Source of the DNA: Microstegium vimineum
Taxonomy: Eukaryota; Streptophyta; Magnoliopsida; Poales; Poaceae
Direction: 5' to 3'
Assembly (NCBI GenBank): GCA_022036555.1
Contig: CM039119.1
Location: 21,606,595 to 21,670,594 of the forward strand
DNA length: 64,000 nucleotides
The notes under the pieces are model-generated. The model ran no database searches, was not told where the DNA came from, and saw only the letters and a program-made list of their open reading frames with translations. Shown in pieces: positions 45,168 to 57,016 of this stretch. The stretch's first letter is position 1. Every line of letters begins with the position of its first letter. The position numbers were made by a program, and so were the translations under genes.

Positions 45168-46866
45168 TGAAGAATCATGGACCCTTGTGTTTAGGCGATT
45201 AACGACAATGCTAGGTCACTATGACTAACGTGTGTTTTGCAGAGGCAAAGTCATTTGTGTTAGGTCATTAGTGATACAATTTGAATGAGCTTAATGGATA
45301 TTCATGCCCCCAAGATGGAAATCGTTTCGGTTGCAAAGGATGATGATACAAGTTGAAGACTAGGCTAGTTCTTAGTGCCATAAGGTTGAGAAGGGCACTA
45401 AGTATAGCTAGGGCTTTGTTTTTCCTTTGACCGTACTATTAAGGGGGGTATGATATTAGTAGCTTGACCTAGGAGAGTTTAGGAAAGTGGGTATATGCAC
45501 ACTTGTCACACCTATCCTAGAGACCTTGCTTTCAACCCTTTGTTAACCCTAAAAATGGTAGGAGCAAAACCCCTAGAAAAGACTTAGAGAAAATAGTTGA
45601 AACAGGGGGAGAAAGAGGCTCCGAACCTGTCTACCAAGTAGGCGTCGGACCAACGAGAGTGGTCCGACGGTCCCTGACTTAGGCAAAAGTCCAGCTCGAG
45701 AAGCTCCGGACCACCCGTCTGGAGAGCGTCGGACCATAGGAGAGTGGTCCGATGGCTCGTGTCAGAGAGAGAGAGAGCCTGAGAGAAGGCTCCGGACTAG
45801 TCCGACGGTGAGTCCGACGGCTAGTCCGACGCTTCAAGTCAGCAGGTCGTTTCCATGCAGAGAGCTCCCTGGCTCAGGACCAGAGCGTCGGACCAGGGCT
45901 CCGGACCAAGGAGAGTGGTCCGGTGGTTCGAAGGAGAGAAAATATTTTCACTCAGTGAGCACCCTGGCTCCGGACCAGTGCGTCAGACTAGGGCGTCGGA
46001 CTAAGGCAAGTGGTCCGACGGTGCCTGAGTTTGAATTACGAGTGAGCTCCGGACCAGTGTGCTTGGTCCGGTGGTGTGAGCTCAGGACTAGTCCGGTGGC
46101 TTCGCAGAGAAAAGAAAAAGCAAAAGACGACTAGTTTTGGAGGTGGGGACTATTTATAGTTGCCCCCTCCGTCCTTAGGAGGTCTCTTGGCCATTGTTTT
46201 AGCTGGTTACACCTCGAGAGAATCCTTGGAGAGCCAAGTGCCTAGTGAGGGAGAGATTTGAGAGAGTTCATATTGTTCTTCCCTCCTAGAGTGATTAGGA
46301 GTGACTTGTGTGCATCCATCCACCTTCCTAGCCTTGAGTTAGTCAAGTGAAGGTCTTGTGCTTGTTACTCTTGGTGTTCGATAGCACCTAGACGGTTTGG
46401 TGGTGTTCGGAGGAAGTGACCGCCGGAAGATTGTCGGCGGCTCTTCTCCAAGCTTCTGTGATCGGTTGTGGGTGATTCACCAAGCCGGAGTGGCGAAGAA
46501 TCAGCCCGTAGAGAGCACTCTACCCTTGCGCGGGTAGAGGGGGAGCGATACCTTGCGAGGTGCTCTAACGAGGACTACGGGGGGTGTGTTGACACCTCGA
46601 TACCTCGGGAAAACATCACTGCGTCACTGAGAATCTCTTTCCCTAGCTCTTTACTTTATTGCATTTACTTCGAGTTGTGTTCTTATGTTTCCTACTAGAA
46701 TTGCTTAGGTTGTTCTTAAATTCCATGAACTGCTACCGCTTTCTAGCTAGGACACACGGACGGTAGGCACTAGGGGGTGATTGGCATTTGATAGGTTTTC
46801 ATATTTGCTTTAGAAATTTAAAACAAGCCCAATTCACCCCCCCTCTTGGGCATCTTGATCCTTTCA
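45168..46866 (+). mobile_element. 3' LTR of element A
   Basis: 1699 bp from TGAAGAATCATGG to CATCTTGATCCTTTCA. Near-identical to the 5' LTR, with an extra 29 bp (TTGCTTTAGAAATTTAAAAC onward, about 46806-46834). TATTTATA at 46151-46158. Open frames at 45808-46134 and 46468-46698 are LTR sequence. Confidence 0.95.
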
Positions 46867-47557
46867 ATCCTCTTCACTTGAATTGTAGTACCCCTGCAAG
46901 CATGGGATATATTTCAACATGAATTTTGCAAACTCAATATGTAAACAAGGGATAAATTAATAGCATGAATCATGACATAAATTCCAACCAACTGGCGTGG
47001 GATAAATTAACTACAGAATTGGGAGATGAAAATAACTGATTACTCCTAGACAAAATAGACCATCACATTGCTAATAAGGAATTCAAAATTGCAACCTAAT
47101 TACAACCCTAACTCCCATATCACTAACCTAAAATGAGCATATGCTAATTAACAACATGAATTTACTAGTTCAAACCTAATTAAACCCTAACTACCAAAAT
47201 TACTACTTTAATAAGCCAAATTGAAAAGGGGTACTAGAGTAGCATATGTCACCTTATTTCGGCTCTTCTTCTTGATCACGGAGGAGGATGCCCCACTAGC
47301 CTTCTTGTCGGCGGCGACCGGGGTCTTCATCTTAGCGGCAGATGAGGATGGCCCTTTCGCCTTCTTGTCACGGGTGACCGGGTTCTTCGTCTTGGACACA
47401 GATGAGGTGGCTCCCGCTCTCATCACCTGCCACTCGGCGACCGTCGTGGCCCTCGTCTTCATGGACCTTGTCATTCGAACCTCGATGTCGGGCTTCACAT
47501 CTTCATCAGAAGAGTCGCACTCAATCTGGTAGGAGGTGCCATGCTGGCATGACACCC
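46867..47557 (-). pseudogene. Unknown CACTA-region protein, 5' exons
   Basis: Minus strand. Exon 47557-47253 begins inside sequence cut by element B and reads SCQHGTSYQIECDSSDEDVK and then VRMTRSMKTRATT. It contains a repeat of about 20 residues, SSxxxKxKxPVxxDKKAxG, nearly twice plus a partial third. An intron of 359 bp (47252-46894) begins GTGACATATG and ends CTTGCAG. The second exon starts GYYNSSEE and is interrupted by element A at 46871, continuing at 32932 in phase. It is strongly basic then acidic, so perhaps nuclear or nucleic-acid binding. I do not recognise the family. Confidence 0.6.
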
Positions 47558-49378
47558 TTAGAGATCTAGTGTTTTGGTTAATTGATGAAACCTAAGTACT
47601 AACCTAGCTCTAAGTGTTGAGTAGATTAAGTACACTAAGGGAAAATGATGACAAGTGGTGGAGCAAGCAAGGAGGCTAGACCTAAAGCTCACACTTGGAG
47701 AAGATGGAAAAGGAGGAGACCCTAAGCTAAACAAGGCAAAGGTATAAAAGGCTAGGGCTTTTCTTTTGGTGATCAAGACACCAAGTGGGTGTGATCACAT
47801 TTAGGATAGGTAACCGTACTATTAAGAGGGGAAAATAGTATGTGGTTACAATTGTCAAGTGCCATTAGGTTGATCATGAATTGCATTGCATCTAATCCTA
47901 ATGAACAACCCTTGTAAAACTTGATAAAATATGCCAACACACGAGCACAAGTGAAACACTTGGTGGAGACACATGAGAACAAGGGGAGAAAAGAGAAGTG
48001 GATTCTCACTAAGGAAACACCTCTGGACCAGTTTGCTCGGGAGCTCCAGACCATAGGAGGTGGTCCGACGGCCTGCTCCTAGCACTGGCTGCCTTGCTGG
48101 GAGGCTCCGGACTAGTGGTCCGAAGGTGCTCCAGACCATTTCTCAAAGGTCCGGTTGCTGGGTCTCAGCAGACAGAAGACAGGTAGGGGCGTCGAACCAG
48201 GAGCATTGGTCCGACGGTAACCTCCGGACCAGGTTTTCGGACCCTAGGTGCTTACTGCATAAACTTGTGAGCTCTTGGAAGAGCGTCGGACTAGGCGTCG
48301 GACCAGGCCTCCGGACTATAGGAGGTGGTCTGACGGTGCCCAGAGTTGCGCACCAATGGTCTATTTTCAGAAAGTGAAGGATGCATGGCAGACGCAGAAG
48401 GCGTCAGACCAAAGCGTCGGACCAGACGCTATGGTCCGACGGTGCTGAAAGTGGTCTGACGGTTTGGATTTTCAGTAGCCCAAGTGCATAACGGCTAGTT
48501 CCTTTGAGGGGGCTATTTAAGGGTGTGTTGCAGGTTCAAGCAGTCTCTCTTGCACATTTGGCTATTGCATACTCTTGTGAGCTTGTGACACACACTCCCA
48601 CTCATCTCATCATTGATTGATCATCCATTTGAGAGATTTGAGTGTTCTAGTGCATTGCATGAAGTGAGTTTAGTGGCACTTGGGAGTTGATACCACTGCG
48701 GTTTTCTTGTTACTCTTGGTGATTGCCATCACCTAGACAGTTGGAGCAGTGGTGTGGATTCGAGAAGCTTGGTGATTGTGCTTCGTCAACCACAAGTCGT
48801 GATTGTAAGGGGTTCTTGTGCCGTCCCCGCGGGAGATCTCAAAGGTAACTCTAGTGGATTGCGCGTGTCGTTGAGTACCCTCTCTTGTGTTGGTTGTGCG
48901 GCACCCGGTGACGGGTTTGGCGTGTGATGCCAATTAGCGCGTGAACCTCCAAGTGAGTGAGCCGACACAACGAGGACGTAGCTAGTTGGCAAACTAGCGA
49001 ACCTCAGGAGAAAAATCAAGTGTCAACATCTTGTCTCCCTTGTGATTGATTGGATTTCATTGTTCATCCTTTGTTTGGCTCACTACCTCTACACGGCGGT
49101 AAAAGCACCTCTCCTACTCTTGCATTACCTTATTCTTTCTAGCAAGTAGCATATTAGGTTGTTGCTTGTGGTAGCTTAGTTCTTAGTAACTTGTGTAGGA
49201 TTTGAGTGCTTCTAGAGCTATTAGGCTAGCATTGATTGATAGGTGGCTTCGCATCACCCCTTAGGCTAGCGCAACATTCGCTCCGCTTTTTGTGATTCTA
49301 ACTTGTTGTTGAGAATTGTTTATAGAATTTCAATTTAGGCTATTCACCCCCCCTCTAGCCTTGGATTAGGAACTTTCA
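47558..49378 (+). mobile_element. 5' LTR of element B
   Basis: Starts TTAGAGATCTAGTGTTTTGG (the 3' copy starts TGAGAGATCTCTAGTG) and ends TTAGGAACTTTCA. It has CCGGACCA/GTCCGACG words at 48005-48460, a TATTTAA box at 48514-48520 and the usual TATTCACCCCCCCTCTAGCC before its end. Confidence 0.92.
48514..48520 (+). promoter_or_regulatory. TATA box of element B LTR
   Basis: TATTTAA, shortly after the GTCCGACGG field, as in element A. Confidence 0.5.
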
Positions 49379-49392
49379 AGTGGTTTCAGAGC
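49379..49392 (+). promoter_or_regulatory. Primer-binding site of element B
   Basis: AGTGGTTTCAGAGC after the LTR, an iMet-type site with one difference from TGGTATCAGAGC. Confidence 0.8.
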
Positions 49393-49434
49393 CTAACACT
49401 GTTGATTTGAGGCTTAACAACCTACGGTGAGAAG

Positions 49435-51435
49435 ATGGCTCATATCAACAACATGAAGAAACCACCCAAGTTTGATGGCACCAACTATGGCTATTGGAAA
49501 GTCAAGATGACCGCTCACATCAAGTCAATTAGCCGGAAGGTGTGGCTTGTGGTGGACAAGAAGTTTGAGGTGGTGAATGAGGAGAATCCAACCGCCACCG
49601 AAGAAGAGAAGTTGCAACACAATGACATTGCTCTTAGTGCTATTCATGAGGCTGTTGATGAGAAGGTGTTTGAGCAAATCAAGAATCTAGAGAGTGCTCA
49701 TGAGGCTTGGAAGAAGCTTGAAGAATCATTTGAGGGCACACAAGCCATCACGGGGGCCAAGACATATATTCTCAAGGAGAAATTTGCAAGTTTCAAGATG
49801 AAGGATGATGAAAATGTGCCAGAGATGTTCCATAGGCTCCAAGTGCAAGTCAATGATCTCATGGCTCTTGGTGAGAAGGTTGAGGACAAGGACTTCTCTC
49901 ACAAGTTCTTGAGGTGTCTTCCTCCCCGGTTTGACACTCTTGTGACCTTAATTATGAGAGGTGGATTGAACACCGTGACCCCTAATCAACTCTTGGGAGA
50001 TGTGATGACCGAAGATGCTTACCAGGACAACAAAGAGGAAGATGTGAAGAAAGAAGAGAAGAAGGATGAGAAGAAGAAGAGTGTGACATTCAAAGCCACT
50101 TCATCGGACAAGAGCAAGACCAAGAGTGAAGAATCAAGTGATGATGAAGACTCAAGTGCTAGTGATGTTGATGAAGAAGAAATGGCTCTCTTCGTGAGGA
50201 AATTTGGCAAGTTCATGAAGAAGAAGGGCTACCGGGCTAGAAGAAAGAAGAACTCTTCCAAGAACTTTGATGAGCCAAGAAAGTGCTTCAAGTGTGGAAG
50301 CTTTGTTCATCTCATTGCTCATTGTCCTTACAATAGTGACAAGGATGATGATGATCACAAGAATAGAAGCAAGAAAGAGAAGAAGCCTACCTTTGACAAG
50401 AAGAAGAAGGGCTACTCTCACATAGTGACATGCGATAGTGATTCTTCTTCATGTGGTGATGATGATCAAGAAAAGAAGACATCTACCAAGAAGAAGGCAT
50501 TTGCTAGCATTGCTATGAAGGATAAGATCTCTCTATTTGAGACTCCATCATCATGCTTCATGGCTAAGTCTGCTAAGGTACTTTCTCATGATGAGAGTGA
50601 GAGTGAGAGTGATAGTGAGGATGAGGGTCCCTCTAAGGAGGAACTCATGGACATGCTTGAACAAGCTAAGGAATACATTAACAAGAAGAGGAAGGAATGC
50701 AAGGAATTGTGCAAGGCCAATGAGGCTCTTGAGCAAAACCTTGATGAGGCCGTAGCATCTCATGAGAGGCTAATGGAAGCCCATGAGAAGCTAGTGAAGT
50801 CTCACACTAAGCTTGAAAGAGCTCATTTCTCTCTCTTAGATCAAAGTAAGAAAGAGGTTGTTCAAACATGTGACATGGGAGTAACTTGTGATATTCTTGA
50901 TGAATCATTCTATACTCCTATTGTTGTTGCTCCCACTAACCCCTCTTGTAGCACTTCCACTCCTACTTCATCTACTAGTGATGGTTTCACTTGTGATGCC
51001 TCACTAATGGTATAAAATGAAACCCTCAAGAAGGAGGTTACAAAGCTCAATCACTCCTTAGCTAAGGCTTATGGAGGTGAGGACCGCTTGCTTATGTGCT
51101 TGGGTATCCAAAGAGCATTTCTCTACAAAGAGGGATTGGGCTATACCCCCAAGAAAGGCAAGACTGCGTTTGCCCCTCACAAGACTCATTTTGTGAAGGA
51201 CACTAGTAGGTATTGCAAGAGTTGCAAGCAAGTTGGTCACCTTGAGCAACAATGCATGAACAAGAAGGCCAACCAAGATGTATCCTCCACGAGAGTTGAT
51301 TCATTTTATGTCCTTTCCAAGGGTACTAATGGAGTTCATGCCAAGTTTGTTGGTGCACCATGGATGACTACTAAGAAGTCCATTTGGGTACCAAAATCCT
51401 TGGTAACTAACCTTGGAGGACCCAAGCAAGTTTAG
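49435..51435 (+). pseudogene. gag: Gag of Sirevirus element B, one internal stop
   Basis: Starts MAHINNMKKPPKFDGTNYGY, copia gag domain in residues 1-200. The first zinc knuckle is CFKCGSFVHLIAHC (residue 284), then Asp/Ser/Lys-rich tracts and a coiled coil. A TAA at 51013-51015 interrupts the frame, which continues NETLKKEV and a second knuckle CKSCKQVGHLEQQC (residue 594). The normal end is TAG at 51433-51435, followed in the same frame by TGA (51451) and TAG (51463) before the protease. Architecture matches gag of element A, although the sequences are well diverged. Confidence 0.88.
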
Positions 51436-51465
51436 GTATCTAAAAAGAATTGATCTCTCTTGTAG

Positions 51466-53431
51466 GTCAATTACAAAGCCGGAGGGAGGCATTGGGTGCT
51501 TGATAGTGGGTGCACTCAACACATGACCGGTGATGGGAGGATGTTCAACTCAATCAATCAAGATAGTGATCATGGCTTTGATAGTATCACGTTTGGTGAC
51601 AATGGCAAGGGCAAGTTGAAAGGGCTTGGAAAGATTGCTATCTCAAATGATCTTAGCATTAGCAATGTGCTTCTAGTGGAAAGGCTTGAGTTCAATTTAT
51701 TGTTGGTCGCCCAATTGTGTGATCTCAGTTTCAATTGCATCTTTGGTGTTGAGGATGTGGAAATCATTGGTGTGGATGGGTCAAACATGATCTTCAAGGG
51801 ATTTCGGTATGAGAAACTATACCTAGTGGATTTCAATGCTAGTGAGACACAACTCTCAACATGTCTCATCTCAAGGTCTAGCATGGGTTGGTTATGGCAT
51901 AGGAAGCTTGGACACATTGGCATAAAGCAATTGAACAAGCTAGTCAAGCATGATCTAGTGAAGGGCTTGAAGGATGCCATATTTTAGAAGGACAAGCTAT
52001 GTAGCTCATGTCAAGCCAGAAAGAAAGTTGGAAACACTCATCCAAAGAAGAGCATTATGAGTACAAGCAAATCTTTTGAGTTATTGCACATGGATCTCTT
52101 TGGACCAACAACATATACAAGTATTGGTGGAAACAATTATGGATTTGTGATAGTAGATGACTTCACAAGATACACATAGGTATTCTTCTTGAGTGACAAG
52201 AGTGACACATTTGATATCTTCAAGTCATTTGTCAAGAGGTTCCAAAATGAGTTTGAAACAACTATCAAGAGAGTTAGAAGTGACAATGGGAGTGAGTTCA
52301 AGAACACAAGAGTTGATGAACTTTGTGATGACTTTGGAATCAACCATCAATTCTCTCCAAAGTACACTCCTCAATCCAATGGGATAGTTGAAAGGAAGAA
52401 TAGAACCTTGATTTACATGGCAAGATCAATGTTGAGTGAATACAATGTTAGTCATTCCTTTTGGACCGAAGCTATAAATACGGCTTGCTACTCTAGCAAC
52501 GTGTGTATTGTCATAGAATGCTTGAGAAGACCCCATATGAGCTCTTGAATAGAAGAAAGACAAATATTGCATACTTTAGGGTATTTGGATGCAAGTGCTA
52601 TATCTTGAAGAAGGGTACAAGGCTAAGCAAGTTTGAAAAGAAATGTGATGAAGGCTTCTTACTTGGTTACTCTACATCAAGCAAGGCTTATAGAGTTTGG
52701 AACTCATCTAGTGGAATTCTTGAGGAAGTGTATGATGTGGAATTTGATGAAACACAAGGCTCTCAAGATGAATAAGAAAACCTGGATGATGTAAGAGGTA
52801 ACAAGTTAGTCAATGCAATGAAAGATATGGATATTGGTGACATTAGACCAAGACAAGTACAACATGAAGATGAAGATCAAGTGACCATTCCCATAAATGA
52901 AGAAGCTAGTGGCTCTCCAACTCAAGATCAAGCAAGTGCTAGTGAAGCTCAAGTACAAGATCAAGATATCCCATCATCTCAACCAAATGCTCAAGATTCT
53001 CACATGCAAGTGCTTCAACCTACCAATATTGCAAGAGATCATCCTCTAGATCAAGTAATTGGTGGCATTCAAAGTGATGTTCAAACAAGATCAAGATTAG
53101 CTTCATTTTGTGAGCATTACTCTTTTGTCTCATCATTTGAGCCAACCAAGATTGATGAAGCTTTGAAGGATGTGGATTGGATCAATGCTATGCATGAAGA
53201 ACTTAACAACTTCACAAGAAACCAAGCTTGGGAACTAGTAGAAAGACCAATAAATCATAATTTCATTGGAACAAAATGGGTATTCAAGAACAAGCAAGAT
53301 CAAGATGCAATAGTGGTGAGAAACAAAGCAAGACTAGTGGCACAAGGTTACTCTCAAGTTGAAGGTCTTGACTTTGGTGAAACATATGCACCAGTGGCAA
53401 GATTAGAGGCAATTAGAATTTTATTGCCTAT
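51466..53431 (+). pseudogene. pol: Pol of element B, first part: protease, integrase, RT N-terminus
   Basis: Protease VLDSGCTQHMTGD at about 51496. Integrase zinc finger WHRKLGHIG...CSSCQAR, HMDLFG, RSDNGSEF and GIVERKNRTL are present. In-frame stops at 51985-51987 and 52177-52179, a frameshift near 52495-52515 and another stop at 52773-52775. RT begins (WINAMHEELNNFTRNQAWEL, KARLVAQGYSQVEGL) and is cut at 53431 by a solo LTR. Confidence 0.9.
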
Positions 53432-54631
53432 TGTTGATGGTCCTTAAGTACCAATTTTAACCGTTAACTAAACAAGGAAAAGGATCTAAATGAAACCCAT
53501 AGCTAGAATTAGGGTTTATACTAATATAATTCCATGAGTTTTGGTGAATGTCTGTTTCTGCAGGGGGTTATCAGGAAATACCAAGGAAAGGCCCACATGT
53601 CATGTTTACATAGAGATATTTATCATCCGCACAATTTTCTGTACTCTAGAAGGTTCCAGGAGACACCAGAACGAACGGGAGCCGAGTCGGGCTCGAGCTC
53701 AGGGCGCCCGCCCTACCCCTAGAGCCAATCAGGCTCTGCTTCGCGGATCGTGCTCCACCGCCTTTGAGGATGAATCTAAACCCTTCATATAGGTCGGTTT
53801 GATCCAACGACCCACGTTCATTTGAGGAGGCTATATAAGGAAGGCCCCTGACCCCCCTGAGGATCATCTCATCTCATTATTCTTCTCCAGAGCAAAAGCT
53901 AGGGTTTCAATTAGAAGTAGAGAAGGAGAGAGGTCCCTCTAGTTGTCTAGATCTAGTTCTTCTAGTTCTAGTTCATCTAGTTGTAATTAGAGGTGAGAGA
54001 GAGGAGGAGAGAGCTAGGAGGAGCCAAATCTGTCGGATCTTCCTCAACATTGTACCTTTGCAGCATCTGGTTCGGAGCAATCTCCAGGTTCTTCATTTAT
54101 TATTTCTAAGTATCTTATTTCAGTTCTTGCTTTATTCTATTTACGGGATCTCCGCTCGTATTGAGTGCTCTAGTTTTGATATCGGATTAGAGTAGTAAGC
54201 GATAGTGTAGACGTGGTGTCTAGACTAGAGTTTACCTGAGTTTGCGCCCAATCCTATGGATAGTTGTGGTAGCCCCAGAGGTGACAGCTCTGTAAGGCCT
54301 TTGTAGTCCATCACGTTCGGGTTGGTGTTTTCGTAGAGGTTTTGGCAGCCTCCCCCCGACTACCTTTTTCCTAGTCTTTGTCGAGAGTCGTGAAGGTACT
54401 ATTGCTCCAAAGTAAGTAGAGTATCGTGGGCCTTTGATTAGATAACTCCCTTAGAAAACTCTAAAATCTCTCTACCCAGTTATCTTATCTATCCTTGGAT
54501 GCTCTTAGTTCTTAACAAGTTCACTTCACATTCCCTGTGGAAATCGGTACCCTTGGAATACTCACGGGTGAAAGCTACAACGGTATTCGTGCGCTTGCGG
54601 ATTTATCTGTGTGCGTTAAGAAATACCAACA
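53432..54631 (+). mobile_element. Solo LTR inserted in the RT of element B
   Basis: Exactly 1200 bp, TGTTGATGG to AAATACCAACA, flanked by a perfect 5-bp duplication CCTAT (53427-53431 and 54632-54636). The tail resembles the Athila-like LTRs at 12380 and 26543. TATATAA box at 53832-53838. Open frames at 53534-53867 have no domain and are LTR sequence. Confidence 0.95.
53832..53838 (+). promoter_or_regulatory. TATA box of the solo LTR
   Basis: TATATAA followed by GGAAGGCCCC, about 400 bp into the LTR. Confidence 0.55.
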
Positions 54632-55887
54632 CCTATGCTTGTGCTCACAACATCAAGCTCTATCAAATGGATGTGAAGAGTGCTTTTCTCAATGGGTACA
54701 TCAATGAGGAAGTGTATGTTGAGCAACCACCCAGATTTGAAGATACAAAGAAGCCAAACCATGTTTACAAGCTCAAAAAGGCTCTCAATGGATTGAAGCA
54801 AGCACCTAGAGCATGGTATGAGAGGTTGAGAAGCTTTCTCCTCTCTAAAGGATTCAAGATTGGTTTGGTTGACACCACCCTATGCACAAAGAAGATTGGA
54901 AGTGACTTGTTTGTCTTGCAAATCTATGTGGATGACATTATCTTTGGGTCTACAAATCAAGATTTTTGTGAAGAGTTTGGGGAGATGATGGCAAATGAAT
55001 TTGAAATGTCAATGATTGGTGAACTTAGTTACTTCCTTGGACTCCAAATCAAGCAAATGAAGAATGGTACCTTTATGAGTCAAGGCAAGTACATCAAGGA
55101 TATAATCAAGAAGTTTGGTTTGGAAGATGCAAAGGGCATTAGTACTCCCATGGGGACTAATGGACACTTGGATAGTGACACAAGTGGCATGATGGTTGGT
55201 CAAACACTATATCGATCAATGATTGGTAGTCTACTCTATGTGACCGCATCAAGACCGGATGTCATGTTTAGTGTATGCATGTGTGCTAAATTTCAAGCTT
55301 CTCCTAGAGAGAGTCATTTGAAAGACACAAAGAGGATATTGAGATATTTAAAGCATACACAAGATGTTAGATTGTGGTATCCCAAGGGATCAAGGTTTGA
55401 ATTGGTTGGATATTCGGATTCCGATTATGCCGGATGCAAGGTTGATAGAAAGAGCACTAGTGGAACATGTCAACTATTGGGAAGATCACTAGTCTCATGG
55501 TCATCCAAGAAGCAAAATAGTGTGGCACTCTCTACCACCAAAGCCAAATACATTAGTGCGGGAAGTTGTTGTGCACAACTATTATGGATGAAAGCAACAT
55601 TGAATGATTATGGAATCAAATTCAAGAAGGTTCCCTTGCTATGTGACAATGAAAGCACGGTGAAGCTTACAAGCAATCCCATCCAACACTCTAGAACAAA
55701 GCACATAGATGTGAGACACCATTTCATAAGAGATCATCAACAAAAGGGTGACATTTACATTGACAATGTGGGCACCGATGATCAATTAGCCGACATATTC
55801 ACCAAGCCACTTGATGAGAAGAGGTTTTGCAAGTTAAGGAATGAGTTGAATATCTTGGATTTCGTTGATGCACCCCCACTTATATGA
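54632..55887 (+). pseudogene. pol: Pol of element B, second part: RT and RNase H
   Basis: Continues after the solo LTR with YQMDVKSAFLNGYINEEVYV, YVDDIIFGS (Asp pair at 54931-54936), FFLGLQ-type SYFLGLQIKQMKNG, and RNase H DRKSTSGT, LSTTKAKY and DNEST. It ends DQLADIFTKPLDEKRF and then a stop. In the RNase H the usual TEAEY reads TKAKY, so a conserved acidic residue is lost. Relative to 53431 the frame is displaced by one base. Confidence 0.92.
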
Positions 55888-56932
55888 CATGCCTCTACTC
55901 CAAGAAAGCAAGGTGCAATTGGGTGACATATGCATTCATCCTTTGCTAGACTTGTGTAGAGCATATAGACATCACTCACTTAGGCTCATTCATGAAAAAC
56001 AAATGATTTGTATGTACATATGATGCCACTATTGCTTCTATGTCTTGATTGATCTAGTGGTACCATATGGCATGTTGATAAACTTGCAACCTCCCATGTT
56101 TAGTCTAGAATATTTGTTATTATATTTAACCAACATGGATAAGATAACCATTGCAAAATGTGTGAACAAGCTTGTCCATGGTTTAAATCGTGTTAAATAT
56201 GCAGGACAAGTGGTCTAGAGTGAACTTGATTTGATAATCACACATCATTTTCTAAATTGACTTGATGAAACTTTAACAAGTAGTCCCTTTGTGGTAATGT
56301 ATGACAAAGGGGGAGAGAAATGTGATATAAAACATGAAATGATAGGAAAAAAGGGGAGAAGAGATTTGGAAGTGGAAAATTAAAAAATTGAGCACACAAG
56401 TAGGGGGAGCAAGCCTATGAACAAGTTGTTGCATTTGAGTGTGCATTCACACATATGCTTGTTTGCATTGTATTTCAATTCAAAATGATATGCTTGTGTG
56501 GTGTATGCTAAGTGTTAATCTTGAAATGATGTATGCAACTCTCTAGCCATCTTAGCATGCATAGGAAGTTAGCTAGATAACCTTCTAGGATCTTATTTTT
56601 ATTTAATCAATTGGTATCGAGCAAACCATGTTGCTAAGGTATGTAGAAAGACGTACTCCATTTGGTATCATGCTTCAAAGGTCCATCTCTTATACCTTAG
56701 CATTATGTCATAGTTTGCTAGTTGTTCACCCCTCCAAAAGTTCTATCTAAAGCATATGTGCAAAGCTTTGACTTATATTCATAGAAGTGCACATATGTAG
56801 GGGGAGTAAACACTATCAAACCAACTTTGAAATGATTGTCCACCTCTTTTTATGATATCTTTCTTGGACAAGCATTTCAAGTTGAATCAAAATCATATTT
56901 CATATTTTTATTTTCGGTTGTCATCAATTACC
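55888..56932 (+). other. Element B post-pol non-coding region
   Basis: Has the stem-loop shared with element A (56134-56180) and purine words AAAGGGGGAG (56306-56315), TAGGGGGAG (56401-56409) and AGGGGGAG (56799-56806). No ORF: the extra gene of element A is absent. Confidence 0.65.
56134..56180 (+). ncRNA. Predicted RNA stem-loop, Sirevirus post-pol (B copy)
   Basis: CATGGATAAG (56134-56143) pairs with CTTGTCCATG (56171-56180) over ten positions with one G-U pair and a 27-base loop. The flanks GATAACC and GGTTTAAA are identical to those in element A. Confidence 0.6.
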
Positions 56933-56946
56933 AAAAAGGGGGAGAT
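56933..56946 (+). promoter_or_regulatory. Polypurine tract of element B
   Basis: AAAAAGGGGGAGAT directly before TGAGAGATCTC. Confidence 0.85.
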
Positions 56947-57016
56947 TGAGAGATCTCTAGTGTTTTGGTTAATTTATGAAACCTAAGTGCTAACCTAGCT
57001 CTAAGTGTTGAGTAGG
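56947..57016 (+). mobile_element. 3' LTR of element B, first 70 bp
   Basis: TGAGAGATCTCTAGTGTTTT and on to GTTGAGTAG match the start of the 5' LTR. The rest presumably lies beyond the window, displaced by nested insertions. Confidence 0.85.

Larger units (their letters stand above)
32933..46866 (+). mobile_element. Sirevirus element A (Ty1/copia), 13.9 kb, both LTRs present
   Basis: Order: 5' LTR, iMet-type primer site, gag, protease-integrase-RT-RNase H, long post-pol region with an extra ORF, purine tract, 3' LTR. The flanks are CTCCT (32928-32932) and ATCCT (46867-46871), a 5-bp duplication with one difference. Removing the element rejoins an open frame on the minus strand, which proves the boundaries. 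The two LTRs are nearly identical apart from one 29-bp deletion and scattered changes, so it is the youngest datable insertion here. Pol has a single frameshift. Confidence 0.95.
47558..57016 (+). mobile_element. Sirevirus element B (Ty1/copia), 3' LTR cut short
   Basis: Complete 5' LTR, primer site, gag and pol, then a 1-kb post-pol region, purine tract and only the first 70 bp of the 3' LTR, where another LTR interrupts it. It is inserted 5' of, or within, the first seen exon of the minus-strand CACTA-region gene; the five bases to its left are CACCC. It contains a solo LTR (53432-54631). It has more breaks than element A. Confidence 0.9.
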
